A stretch of 64,000 nucleotides of DNA, taken from the NCBI GenBank assembly GCA_022266195.1, contig WHVY01000001.1, positions 12,276,001 through 12,340,000 on the forward strand. Reading direction: 5' to 3'. This DNA is from Tetranychus cinnabarinus. Lineage: Eukaryota; Arthropoda; Arachnida; Trombidiformes; Tetranychidae. The notes under the pieces were generated by a model that ran no database searches, was not told where the DNA came from, and saw only the letters and a program-made list of their open reading frames with translations. The translations under genes were made by a program, and so were the position numbers. The stretch's first letter is position 1, and every line of letters starts with the position of its first letter. Shown piece after piece: positions 34,905 to 46,262 of this stretch.

Positions 34905-36525
34905 ATACTTTCAGCTTACAAATAGTATGGAAATTAGTTAAGGTAAAATTAGTCCACAATCAAGAATTCAATTTACTCAAAATCAAGAGTAAGACCACGA
35001 CTGATAGGTTTGATTTTGATAACGTTAAACTGTAGACAAAATCAGCTGGTGATGCAATGAAATTACGAGCAATAGCAAAAGAGACAGACTAAAATTAGAA
35101 AGATCTATTCGAAGTTTGGTCGAGAAATCGACTCAAAGATTGAGAAAAAATAAAACAAATTATGGCAATTTACTTACTTAATCACTTAAACACTGATCCG
35201 ATTAACAATTAAACAATACTGTGTAAAATAGGAAATCAATTGCATAAACTTGATAGCGACATCTAACATTCTCCTTTAAAACTAATCCCGTACAGTTTTT
35301 TATTTAGTGCAAACTTTTTTCATGGAGCTAGCAAAGTAAAACTTGTAAGTTAAAAGTTAGTCATAATCCAATAATATTGACAGATGAAAATTTAGATTAT
35401 TTTGTCCTCTAAATATTAAAAGGAGGTAAGTTACAACAGATTTCCAAAAATGTGCTAAAAGTAGAGATCGGCAGCTATAAGTGGAAACATTTTGTGGAAA
35501 CATTATTATACACGCACTTTAACTTGGATCAAATAATTGCCTGATTAAGTAAATCGTTTGTTTCTTTCGGCTCTAAATTTTATCATAATTTTCAATTTAT
35601 AGAGAGTCTTTCTTTACTTGTGTCTTTAAAGTTTTATTAATTTTCATCTTCTATGGGCCAAAAGGTAAAAAAAATATCCAATATATTATTTATGTTAGAC
35701 GTTCAACGTTATCAATGGCCAACGATGACCATTATCCAGTGTAATAACAAAGACTTCTCAATAACTGAGTAATATCAGTCCGAGTATTATATTATTTATC
35801 CTGCATCAAACTGTGATCCGATGATAGATGGATGATGAAACGACCTTTCAAAAAGGTCTATCTGATTGAGTTTGCTCTCAATGAAGGGTACAATTTTTTC
35901 TTCTCTTCTAGTCTATGTAATTCTGACAAAGATGAAGCCACAGCTAGTCGGAGCTGATTAAATTTGATCAAACTACAATCAAATCTTAATTTTTCGCCAG
36001 AGTCGGTATGAATTTCAAATATAATCAATGGCTCCAAAACCTTTGACAAAGAACTACTGGAAATTACAACATCGATTCGCCATTTAATAGATGTACAAGT
36101 TGGCAACTTGGGTCCATAAGGAATAGTAGCAGTCATTTTAGCAGAATCAATCTCGTTTTGAATTATTTGGCTCAATTTTGACGGAATTCTGAAATAAAAA
36201 AATATTCAAATCAATTTGCGAATAAGAAAAAACAATCCAAGTGTTTCGGATACAAACCATAATCACCATAAACTTACCTCAACTCTTCAGTCAAAATGTC
36301 ACATAAACTTATTTGTCGATTTGCTGTGTAATATCGCATACAATTTCTGACCAAAATTACCAGATTCTGGACTAATAAATTGGATTCGGTATTTTGGAGA
36401 TTTAATTCTGAAAGGACAGGAAGCTTTTCATCCAGAGGAGAGGTAGTCAATAACAGCTTTTAAGGAAAATAGCAAAATTACGAACTACGAAATAATGTCT
36501 TAATATGAACAACTAAAGGATATGA
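34905..36525. repeat. Right arm of inverted segmental duplication
   Basis: This is the reverse-complement copy of about 23885-25850, lacking the 255-base insert of the left arm. It runs from just upstream of the AIMP2 ATG through the COMMD5 3' UTR and exons 3 and 2, and ends inside COMMD5 intron 1. Exon 1 is not included. Confidence 0.92.
35858..36457 (-). pseudogene. Partial, frameshifted COMMD5 copy
   Basis: Exon 3 (36175-35858 and the flanking acceptor) is open and differs from the intact gene by one visible residue (Thr to Ile) across 105 residues. Exon 2 (about 36457-36280) has lost 11 bases shortly after its 5' end (the stretch after GACTACC), which breaks the frame, and also carries substitutions. 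Exon 1 and its promoter are absent. The remaining splice sites still look usable. It is therefore a young, non-functional duplicate rather than a paralogue. Confidence 0.88.
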
Positions 36526-37191
36526 GGATTAAATCCATTGTTTTTTCAAGAAACTAAATTGATAAGTGATCTCAAAAACTAGATTATAATTGAAATGTTA
36601 AAAAATGAATAAAGTAAAATTGAAAATGAGATAGAATGGGAATTCATCGTAAAACAGGACTTGAAACAGTACAACTGGTGCATTTATCAAATGATTTGGG
36701 AAACCTAACATTGATCATGTAAAGTGAATACATGCGATGCTCAAGGTTACCCTACAGCTAAGAAATGAATAATATCGATAGATGAGTAATTAAGTGTTCC
36801 ACTTAATATAAATCTATTAAATCAATGTGTAATGATTCCTTGAATAGTTAAGATAGTCAATCCGTCGATAAATAAGGTTTGTGTTGAGACGCTCCTCAGT
36901 CAGTGGGGGAAATGCCGAGATTAATCTGAAAGGAAGAGAAGATGTAAGAATTAGATAAAATGTTTAAATGTAAAAATTAGCAATAAGATTCGCGAGTAAA
37001 ATCAACATTTCTTGTAGTTGGTGTCTTTTATTCATGGAATGATAAAGGGAGAGGTTAAACGAGGTACATTATTATTATTTACAGCGATGAGAACCAAAAA
37101 GTATGACTATGAGAATGACAATATTCAAGAGAATCTCCCTCCGTGGTTGTTTGTGTTTTTATGTGTTTTTTACGTTTTCCGTTCGTATTTA
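36526..37191. other. Spacer beyond the duplication
   Basis: No gene was recognised. A good minus-strand acceptor-like tract (CTTCTCTTCCTTTCAG, near 36933-36948) precedes a 140-base open stretch, but no upstream exon could be paired with it. Confidence 0.35.
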
Positions 37192-37285
37192 TACATATGT
37201 ATTTATATAATAATAATAATAATATCAATAATAATGATAATGATAATAGTAATTATTATAATATTATTATAATAATAATAACTTT
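37192..37285. repeat. ATA/AAT microsatellite
   Basis: A run of TAATAA, TGATAA and TTATTA triplets, about 95 bases long, partly self-complementary. It lies some 500 bases downstream of the UBL3 stop codon. Confidence 0.8.
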
Positions 37286-37817
37286 AAGGTAGACAGTTTT
37301 CTTGTAGACAGTTGTTTGTTAAATGCTTTTGCTTTTTTCACGTTTCAATTTGTTTTCCCAAAAAAAGGTTGGCAGACGATTAACATAACAACTTGCGGGT
37401 TTAAAAGGATTGACCATTCCAGTCAATATTATAGACGGTTGTTTGGGGGCCTTTAGTCAAGACCTTTAGTGTCCTGGTATTTTTGGTTATTAACATTACA
37501 TAAAACACCCAAATTTTCCGTGAACAAAAAACTTGTAACAGCAACAGAAGAAGGAGACGTTGATGAAGATGATTATTATGGTGTGTGTGTGTGAGGAGAA
37601 GGAAAAAATGGATGAGAAAAAAAACACAAAAAGATAGGACGTTCCGTTGGCGATTTACATAACCATTGTGTTTATGGTTTTACAATAATGATGATAATGG
37701 GTTGCGTTTTGCCAATTTTTTTGCGAACAAAATCATCAGGACAGAAAGTTTGTCTCTTAAAACTAAACTAGGATGATTCCTCTGGTTTGTTTTACATATT
37801 AAAGTATCATTTGCTTC

Positions 37818-40800
37818 TCAAATGATTGAACAATTTGAGTTACAACAGCCACTGCTCCTTTCTTTGCTTTTTTGACGTTGATCTGAAATAATAAATAACA
37901 AAAAATGATGGATTAGTTTATTTGATATTAATAGTGAGAAAGGGGTTCATTGAAGCAGCCCAATGAATTGGAGATAAGCAATAAAGTTGCTTCAAATAGA
38001 TGCCATGAAAAATGAGCTCAACGAGTCAATCTTATAGCCATTATATTCATAATAGGCACAAGATTTGGTTGATCTGATTGACGATTAGATTGCATTTTAT
38101 CAAATTGTAAGTTTCATAACAAATAAAGCAATAAAATGGTAAACAATAGTGTTTTTATTGGAACAAATAATTAAGTAAATTGTCACACAATCCTTGCAAA
38201 GCAATCAACTTTTACAGTGACTGACAAAACATTTGATTACTCTCATAGTCTGGAAGTTGTAAAAAAAATTAAGATTCTGTAAGCTAAATAGAAATAGCTT
38301 GTTAATTAGTCACCGTAAATGGTTTAATCATCAATTGTATTACATGGTAAGTGATAACATTAATATCAAGAGATAAATTAAAGTTAATCAGTGATTCAAG
38401 CTTTTATTGGGTCTTTATTCAAGTTATCAAGCTTGTCTGATCAATGATGGTTAAACCTTTCAATTGATTTAAATTTAGCTTGTAAAAGACAAAAGCCTAT
38501 TTGAATAATTGTTACCATGTAAACAACCAGTTTAACAGTAAATTGTTGAAACAGTCAACAATTTGTGGTGTAAACATTGAATGACGATCATTGGATGGAA
38601 ACAAAGGAAACCAAGTAACATTTACTGATCAATAGTATGGTGAACATTTCATGATTAAATCATGGTCATTTGAGATTGAAAAGTAAATCCTAGTTGTAAT
38701 ATGATCTGAATGAGACATGATTATTTAATGTGAACCAAATGAAGAGTAACAATGTGACTATTGAATAACCTTGACCCAATAATATGTCTAAACCTATTTT
38801 CAATCAATAACAGTTTCTGTTGAAAAGGTAAAGTAAATGTTACAAGTTGATCAATTGAGTGTAAATTGTGATCAAGACGGTCATTAGAGTATAGAGAGTT
38901 TCAAGGTAAATCTGGTAACATTTTATCAATCAAATTGTGTTTTAATGATGTAACTGAGTAAACTGAATAGTTTCCGTTTCAAGTATCAAAAGGGTAACAG
39001 CAAGAAACAATTGAACCATTTCAAGCTGATACATTGAATTGTGATCAAATAATCATGTAAAGATGAAATAAAACATCTCAACAGGTTCAATTGCAATTAA
39101 CCAAACAAGCAATTTCAATTTAACCACTTATCGATTTAGTATTTCCAATGAATTAATTTTTTCAACCAATTTTTCAACCATTTTATAATGTATTCAACAT
39201 TAGTATTTCAAGTCTATTAATTGCAAGGGAAGCAATTAAAATAGAGAGAGAAAAAAAAGTTGATGAAATTCAGCTCTTTTGTTTTTTTCTGTATCAGGCA
39301 AATCAATAATTGTCAGCATCATTATCATGAAGCTTCATGAGTAGGAAGAGAGTTGTAAGGAGACAATTAAGTAAAGTCAATGGGTAACAATGAAAATGTT
39401 AACTTTGAAAACGTTAAATAGTTTGATTAAAAAATAATCACCAGTAAAAAGTGAGTGACAATTAAGAGAAAATGTTCCGTTAATAGTTATTTCAATGAAT
39501 TATTTGGTGTAACATGAAAAAATTAATGTTGAGCGAGAAAGAGTTTTTTGAAAAAAAAAGTTTCGCTTTTTAAGACTTGTGAATGTGAGTCAATTGTGAT
39601 CAAGTTTGATACAGATTTTCAGATGATTCAAATAAAATTTGATATCATCTTGAGATGTTGTTGTTTTTTTGTTCAGTTGGATTCACTATCCATTCAACTG
39701 AAAAGTTAACAAGAGGATTGAATATGAAGAGATGATAAATGAAAGCGATTGAGGAGAGAAAAATATAATCAAGTTGAGGCAAAAATAAACCCTTTTTTTG
39801 TATTGATTGATGTTTCATTTTTTTTTCTTTCCCAATCATTATCATTTAAAGGTTCATCTAATAGTTGAGTGAAATTTCATTTAACTGAATTTACATCAAA
39901 ATGTTGTTATGCTTGGAAGAAACAGCCTGAAAAGAATCAACATTGAAATTGAAAACATTTTCTGGTGTTTGAGTGATGCCCATTGTTGCTGGTGAAGTTA
40001 ACAAACAAGCAAACATTTGTTTCAAAAAATATACACAATGAGACGAGAAATTAGTTGATGATTAAATGGTGATAATGATTGTAAGAAGATTTGTTTATAT
40101 TGATGAGTGAATAATTCTGAAACATGTTTCATTGAGTTTGACTAATGAAAAGGTTTCATGAAAAGAGCGAGAAATTGAATTGAACAAGGAAGAGTTTCAA
40201 GACACTAAATGGAGATGAAAAGAGAGACCAAAAAAAGGATAAAATTTGGCTTAATGACTGTGGAGTGATGTGGCGATGTTGTTGATTGTTTTCATCAAGT
40301 TGGCGTTTCAATCGGGTTTGGTTAACTATGAATCAACTAAATTAGACTGAATAAAAGGGTAAGATTAACGGTACTTTGCTTATTCTCACCCTTTTTTATC
40401 CTCACTCAGTTCACATTAATAGGACATGAGCAACAATCAAATTGTGCCTACAATTGCGGAAGCAGAATAAGCTAAATATAAAAACAAGGTGAATTCCTAT
40501 TCTTGATGGTAACAGAGATGATAACATAGAAGGCAAGGTTTTTTCATGTAACCAGTGAAATTGGGGATTACAAGTGTGTATGATAATGATGAGGATAAAG
40601 AGGACAATCATCTGTAATCAGTTGATTTCAATGATTGTTAGGCTCAGGAAAATGAATAAGAAACTAATGACACCCATTCAGTGATAATGATGAGAATGGC
40701 CGTTCTCTTGTCAATATGGATTGAGCTCATTTCCATCATTACTTTTTTTTTGTTACCTCACATTATCCTTGCTCATTATCATCACCATCATCCTCGTCAT

Positions 40801-43800
40801 CATGCACGACTGAGGTTGATCTGTGACGGAAAGCATTGGTTGGCTGGTTACAGGCCAAGGTTAGTAGTGATTGTCAATGGGAACTAAATAAAGCTTTTAA
40901 ATTGTCTAACCTTTCCTCTTACATTTAAACTGATTAATTTCATTTGTTTCCCAATTTAACTATTCCACCTGAACAGGTTAAACAATTCAAAATTGCTGTT
41001 CAACTTGTAAGTCACAATGCTAATGTAATAATGTTCAAGTTGTTCACGTTTTTAAGGTAAGGCAAGAAATTGAAGGTTCAACTTGGCAATGCCTTTTGCA
41101 ATAGCAAACTATCGTTAATTTTGAGACGATGAAAAATTCATTGTTTGCTCAATGGATTAAAAGATTAAGTTCAAAGGTAACTTTTCATACTTTTTTATGA
41201 GTATGGATGAAATTAAAGTGCAGATAAAGTGATGGAAAAGTGAGAAATTAATTTTCACATTTTAGTTTAATGTTGCTTTTAATGTTAACTTTTTGAATAA
41301 ATGTTCACCATGTTCAGGGGAAAGTGAAATAAACATTTAATCAAAGTGATTGGGAATAACAGAAGATTTTATCAAGGTTTCCATTTAATGTAATCACTTG
41401 CCATTATAGCATATTCAGATAATCTGAAATTACAAATCTAACAAGTTTAATGAAATTCAAGGTTGAGTAGGAACAAAAATTCAAGGCGTAAACTCCATGA
41501 ATAGGTAAACTAGAGTTTTGCGCAATAAACATTAAGGTAAATCGTTGACTGAATTCAAGTGACATTGTAAAGGTAACATGAGAATGAGAATTGAAATAAA
41601 GTTGATTATCTTGAATACAATTAAATATTATGGGTTAACCTATTGACATTAAATCCTATTGATCTTTAAAGGTAAAGAGAGATAGTCAATGAAGCTGAAC
41701 TGGAAAATATTTTACGATCAAAAATAAGTTTACCTGAATGATTGTTCAAAGATCATGTCTATGAGGTAAAGGTGGATGAACAAGAAAAAAGATTGTGATA
41801 TTTATTTCCGCTCTGAGGAATCATTTGTGTGACAGGAAACGTATTAACCCTGTCACCTAGATTCAGGTTGCAATCAAAAATTAGGTAAACACAAGAAGAG
41901 GGTGAGATTGAAAATCAAGATGATCATCAAGTTGGGTCAAGCGGAAATAAATTGCGCTTCAATCAGTTAATCATGGCGGAGAAATTTCAAGACTTTTCAA
42001 CGACCTTAACAATTCATTTTTACTGTGTTCAGTGTGCATGGAAATGGCCATTTGAAATATAAAAGAGAAAGAAAATTTTCTTTGAGAAAATTAATTTTCT
42101 CACTGTCTTTCATCAATTCAATTAACCCATTGAGTTTCAAGTGGTTGAATAATTTTCAAAATCAAGTTAAATAATTGATATAAAGGCATAATTGACCTGT
42201 TTACCTCGGATATAAGGGAGTGAAAGTATTATTTTGAATGAAATGAAGAGGGAAATGGATATACAATGTAATGTAATTTCATTATTACTTTAAATCGTGT
42301 TTAAAGTAATTGTTCAATTTGTAATTTGTAATACTTGTAATCCTTGTTTCAACTATTCAACGAGATGGGGAACAATTTTCAACGCAATTCAAGGCATCAT
42401 AGGTAATTGTTGAAGGTTAATCAAGTTAATTTGAAACATTGAAGGAGAGAAACAAATGCAAGTGAATGACAATGTTTACGTTGTCAAAATGCAGGTAAGA
42501 AAAAAGGTTGAAATTAAATATCAAGACGACGTAATATGCCAAATTGGTTGTTAAATGTTAGTCACATTATGACTAAACAAGATAGTTAATAATTATATAT
42601 ATTAAGGTAAATTAATCTAACTAAATGTATGGTCAAATATTAACCTGTATCATTTTTTTTGCTGATAAACTTGATGGTATTCCCTCATTTTTGGCTTCAT
42701 TTTTTTTATTCAATGACAGTACTATCAAGGGTAAATTGTATACTTGAACAATTATTCATTTGATGAAGGCTTATAACAAGTATCACCTCACCTTGATACT
42801 CGTTATGACCTCCAATCGTCATTCAAAAGGTCATTTTGTAAAAGTCTCAGAATTGCCGTTCACCTTTTATTCTTTTCACATCATTTCATTCAATTTTTCA
42901 ATTTTTTTCTTCTTCTTCACTTGATCATTAAAAATTTTTGATCTGATGTAAGAGGTAAATGAGATTATGGTTAACTAATTAGCAAGTCATCAAGACTAAA
43001 CTCAGTTTTGAGTTGAAAAGATGAAAATAAAAATGGTGATAAACAAGGCTTTGTTTTTTTTTCTGCACTATATATTCAGGATGAAGCTGAAACTTCAGCT
43101 GCTGAGATGATGGTTTTGATGATGATGATGATGGTGAAGAGGAAGAAGGCGAAGAGAAAGGAAAGAATCAAGTAGAGATGATTGAATGGAAAAAGACTAT
43201 TCTTCATTGTAAGCAAATCTTTTCGATGTTTTTCATTTTTATCCTTCCAATAGCTTTTTACTCAAGTCTGAATCCATCTCGTGATCTTACATTTTCACAA
43301 TGTCAATCAGAATCTGTTGAACACGCTAAGAACCGTGCACAGTATAAGGTTTAATTACACTCAAAAATGGAGTTAAACTTGAGGTTGAAAGTGTTGACGA
43401 GAATCAGAATGAATCCATACACTTGGCTTGATTTGTTTTTACTTTTATCCTATCAGAAAATGAGAGAAGAAGAAAAAAAAGAGAAATGGAATGTTGAAGT
43501 ACATTCTGACGCCAAGTCTCCTCAGCAAAACCAGGTTATAATGGTTTGTATAATAATGAAAGGTCCTTCATTGAGAATGGTGGAAAAGTAAAGAACTGGA
43601 CGATTGAAATGTTAAAATGTAAAGACGAGTTCTTCTCTGGAGACTTGATTCTATTCCTTTTCTTCTCTTCTTGTTCTTCTCTTTTCCATTTTGTTGAAGA
43701 AAAAAAATATCCATCATCTTGTCTCCTTTCTTTCGATTTAACCAACATCAAGGTTACTTTTGAGCTCATATTAGATGGCAAACAATTTAAATTTTTATCA

Positions 43801-46057
43801 AAAACCTGCAAGGTAAGTTTCATTGTTTACCTTGAGAATTGGGCTCGGGTAAGTTTTCCCTTGGAACGAGATGCATCACACTGGTCCGGCCAAGCGGTAA
43901 TTGAAGAGCTGAAACATGTAAAATGATGACCATCAGTAAATGTTATTTAATATCACCATTGTGATTAATATTCAGGAAAAGGGATAAAACACATGATAAA
44001 TTTACTTTCTCTTTCTCTCTCTTTCACACTTAACAGATTGTTAATTGAATAATCAATTTGTAATGATGCAATTTTCTGGATATTAGCCTTTTTCCAGCTA
44101 ATAAACATGTTGAAGGAGTTGAAGGAAAAAGGACAGACAGTCAAGTGAGATAGCATTTTGGTGATTCCGTATATTTTGGGTATCTCCTAGTATCCAGTTC
44201 ATGATGATGATCATCACATTTTCCAGATGATAGTAGATTAAATATCACATGGTGCGAAAATTGGTGTCTCATCCTCTGATTGGAACTAAAAACTGGTGAT
44301 GCTATGGGTTGCTCATACTGAAGATATAATGATGTGATTACTGGTTTACTCAGATGTTTATTTGTTTGTTAACATAAGCTCAAGCCCACTCTTACGGTTA
44401 GCTCAGGGTGTGTCTCAAAGTATATTATCAAAGCATACTGTCGTTGACCTTGTTAAAGTACAATTCAAATAGAGACGAGAAGGCGACTTTAAGTGTGAAT
44501 GTACAGTATTGGCTAACAAATATAAGAACTGTTTTTTTTCTTCTTCTTCAAGTAATTAATTGACTCTTCTTTTGCAGTAAGAGTAAACCCCTTTCATTGA
44601 ATTAAACGCTAAAATTTTTCTACCTAACAGTTATCAAACCATCTTAATGGAGTTGATTGAGGATAAACGATGGAAGGTTGCAAAACACGCATCAAGTATA
44701 ACTTGAGGTTGTTGACAGAAGTAACCAGGCAAATTATCGGTTAGCAGGGTGTCCAAGCCTTGAAAGTAATATGTCCGGGTTTGATTGAGGAGAGATGGAA
44801 AAAAAGAGGCACGGGAGCAACTTGAGGTTAACTAAATTGTCCGTGTAACTGTCAAGTGAATAACTGCGTAAATGTGATTTGATAAGCAAGGAGTTTGAAG
44901 AGGTTGAATTGAAAATAGAAAAAACGACTACAGAATGTCTATTCAAATGTAAGGTAGTGGCGCGTAAATAAGACTAATGGTGGCGAAAAGTAGACAGAAA
45001 ACAGAGAAATTGGAAAGAAAGGAAATGGCAAAAATGAAGCAAAATAGAAAAGAACCAAGACCTTGTATTCCAATTTAAGGTTTGTTTCTGTATACCAAAA
45101 TTAAGTAAAAAGGATGTAATTACGATTTGAACAATCTTCCGTTCAAGTATTGCTCGAGGATCTAAATGATACATAAAGAGACTTAATCAAGGTTTTTTTG
45201 CCTCTAACCCTCATTAAATTGTCGAAAAAAGTTGGCCTCCAAGTCATCAAGGCTAAAATTTGTCTCTCATAGTGAAAAGAAGATAAAATTTTACATATTC
45301 ACTTTACGATGGTAAACACTTAAAAAATCAAATGGTTAATCCACATGCTGTTCTTTACAGTTGCACAAGAGTAACTTGATGATGCAGTTGAATATCAAGA
45401 TGTGTAGTAACAGGATTGAAGAAAAAAAAATTAAACGATATCACAAACACAACACTATCACACTTAACCAAAAAATCCATTCACTGAGGGTGACACTAAC
45501 CTCCTAAGATAACATTCCCATGTAGAAATCTTCCTTGGTATATGAGTCTTAAAATTTCAGCTCTACTAACAGATTCGTCAGCCCATTCTGTAAAAAAGAC
45601 ACATAGAAACCATAATTAGTCAAGAATAGAGAAAAAATGCATACAAATAGAAAATGAAATACCTGGAGGCCAATGTTCAAAGACATATCGGGCGATGTCA
45701 GAGGCTGAATCATTTGGACTGAACTGAAAATCTTTGGTTTTCCCAGAAACCAAAATCAATCTCAAATTAATCTGTACATGGGAGTAAAAATGGGAGAAAC
45801 AGAAACAAATAAAGGTTGCTTTCAATGTTAAAAATTACTATGAAATTGAATTGAAAAGAGAAGACTTAAAAGGGTCAAATAAAAATAACAAGAAATAACA
45901 ATAACATCGAGATGACCTGAGATGTTTTGAATTGTACAAAAAGGCAAATAGAAAGTCATAGAGAGACAGAGAAATGGGTAGAGAAACAGAAAGATGAAAA
46001 TAGACTGAACATAAATCCTTAGAATAAGGTGAAACTTACCTTTTTATTATTAATCAT
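37818..46057 (-). CDS. UBL3: Ubiquitin-like protein 3 (membrane-anchored ubiquitin-fold)
   Basis: UBL3/MUB proteins carry a ubiquitin fold and a lipidated C-terminus, sit at membranes, and in animals help sort proteins to extracellular vesicles. Five small exons on the minus strand: 46057-46040, 45771-45663, 45587-45501, 43908-43831 and 37882-37818, sum 357 bases, 118 residues (human 117). The protein starts MINNKK, then INLRLILVSGKTKDF, SPNDSASDIARYVFEHWP, RLIYQGRFLHGNVILGA, SVMHLVPRENLPEPNSQ, and ends SGCCNSNCSII. All match human UBL3 block by block. The terminal CSII is a CaaX prenylation box whose last residue (Ile) favours geranylgeranylation; the CC just before could be palmitoylated. 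The last intron is 5.9 kb and the one before it about 1.6 kb, against under 100 bases for many local introns. Confidence 0.95.
37883..43830. other. 5.9-kb UBL3 intron, no embedded gene seen
   Basis: This is the last UBL3 intron. Both strands were read. Only chance ORFs are visible, for example a 68-codon + strand ORF at 40681 with a His run, and minus-strand ORFs at 39645 and 40411. A GATGAT-rich run is in the neighbouring part near 43115-43160. Confidence 0.5.
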
Positions 46058-46197
46058 AGTTCAATTAAATTTAAAGCTAGGCAGTGGACCAGATGAATTT
46101 GATTTTATACAAAAAAAAGGTTTGAGTACAACAGTTAATAACATATAAATTAAAAATTCAATGAGAAACCAACAAACACAAAATGATTTCAACTTAC

Positions 46198-46262
46198 GAC
46201 GCCGCTGTTTTGCTTCTATGAAAAGAGAAGCCTGCAGCTTGAACAATATAAACTGTCGCCAT
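46198..46262 (-). other. Probable 5' untranslated exon of UBL3 with upstream ORF
   Basis: A GTAAGT donor at 46197-46192 pairs with an acceptor (CTGCCTAG, about 46077-46084) just before the coding exon. The exon contains an ATG at 46262 opening about 22 codons that run across the junction and stop five codons later, before the UBL3 start. If transcribed as drawn, this is an upstream ORF that could lower UBL3 translation. Confidence 0.45.

Noticed and set aside
40681..40887. His-run ORF in the UBL3 intron
   Set aside because: The run comes from a CATCAC-type simple repeat; no promoter or splice context.
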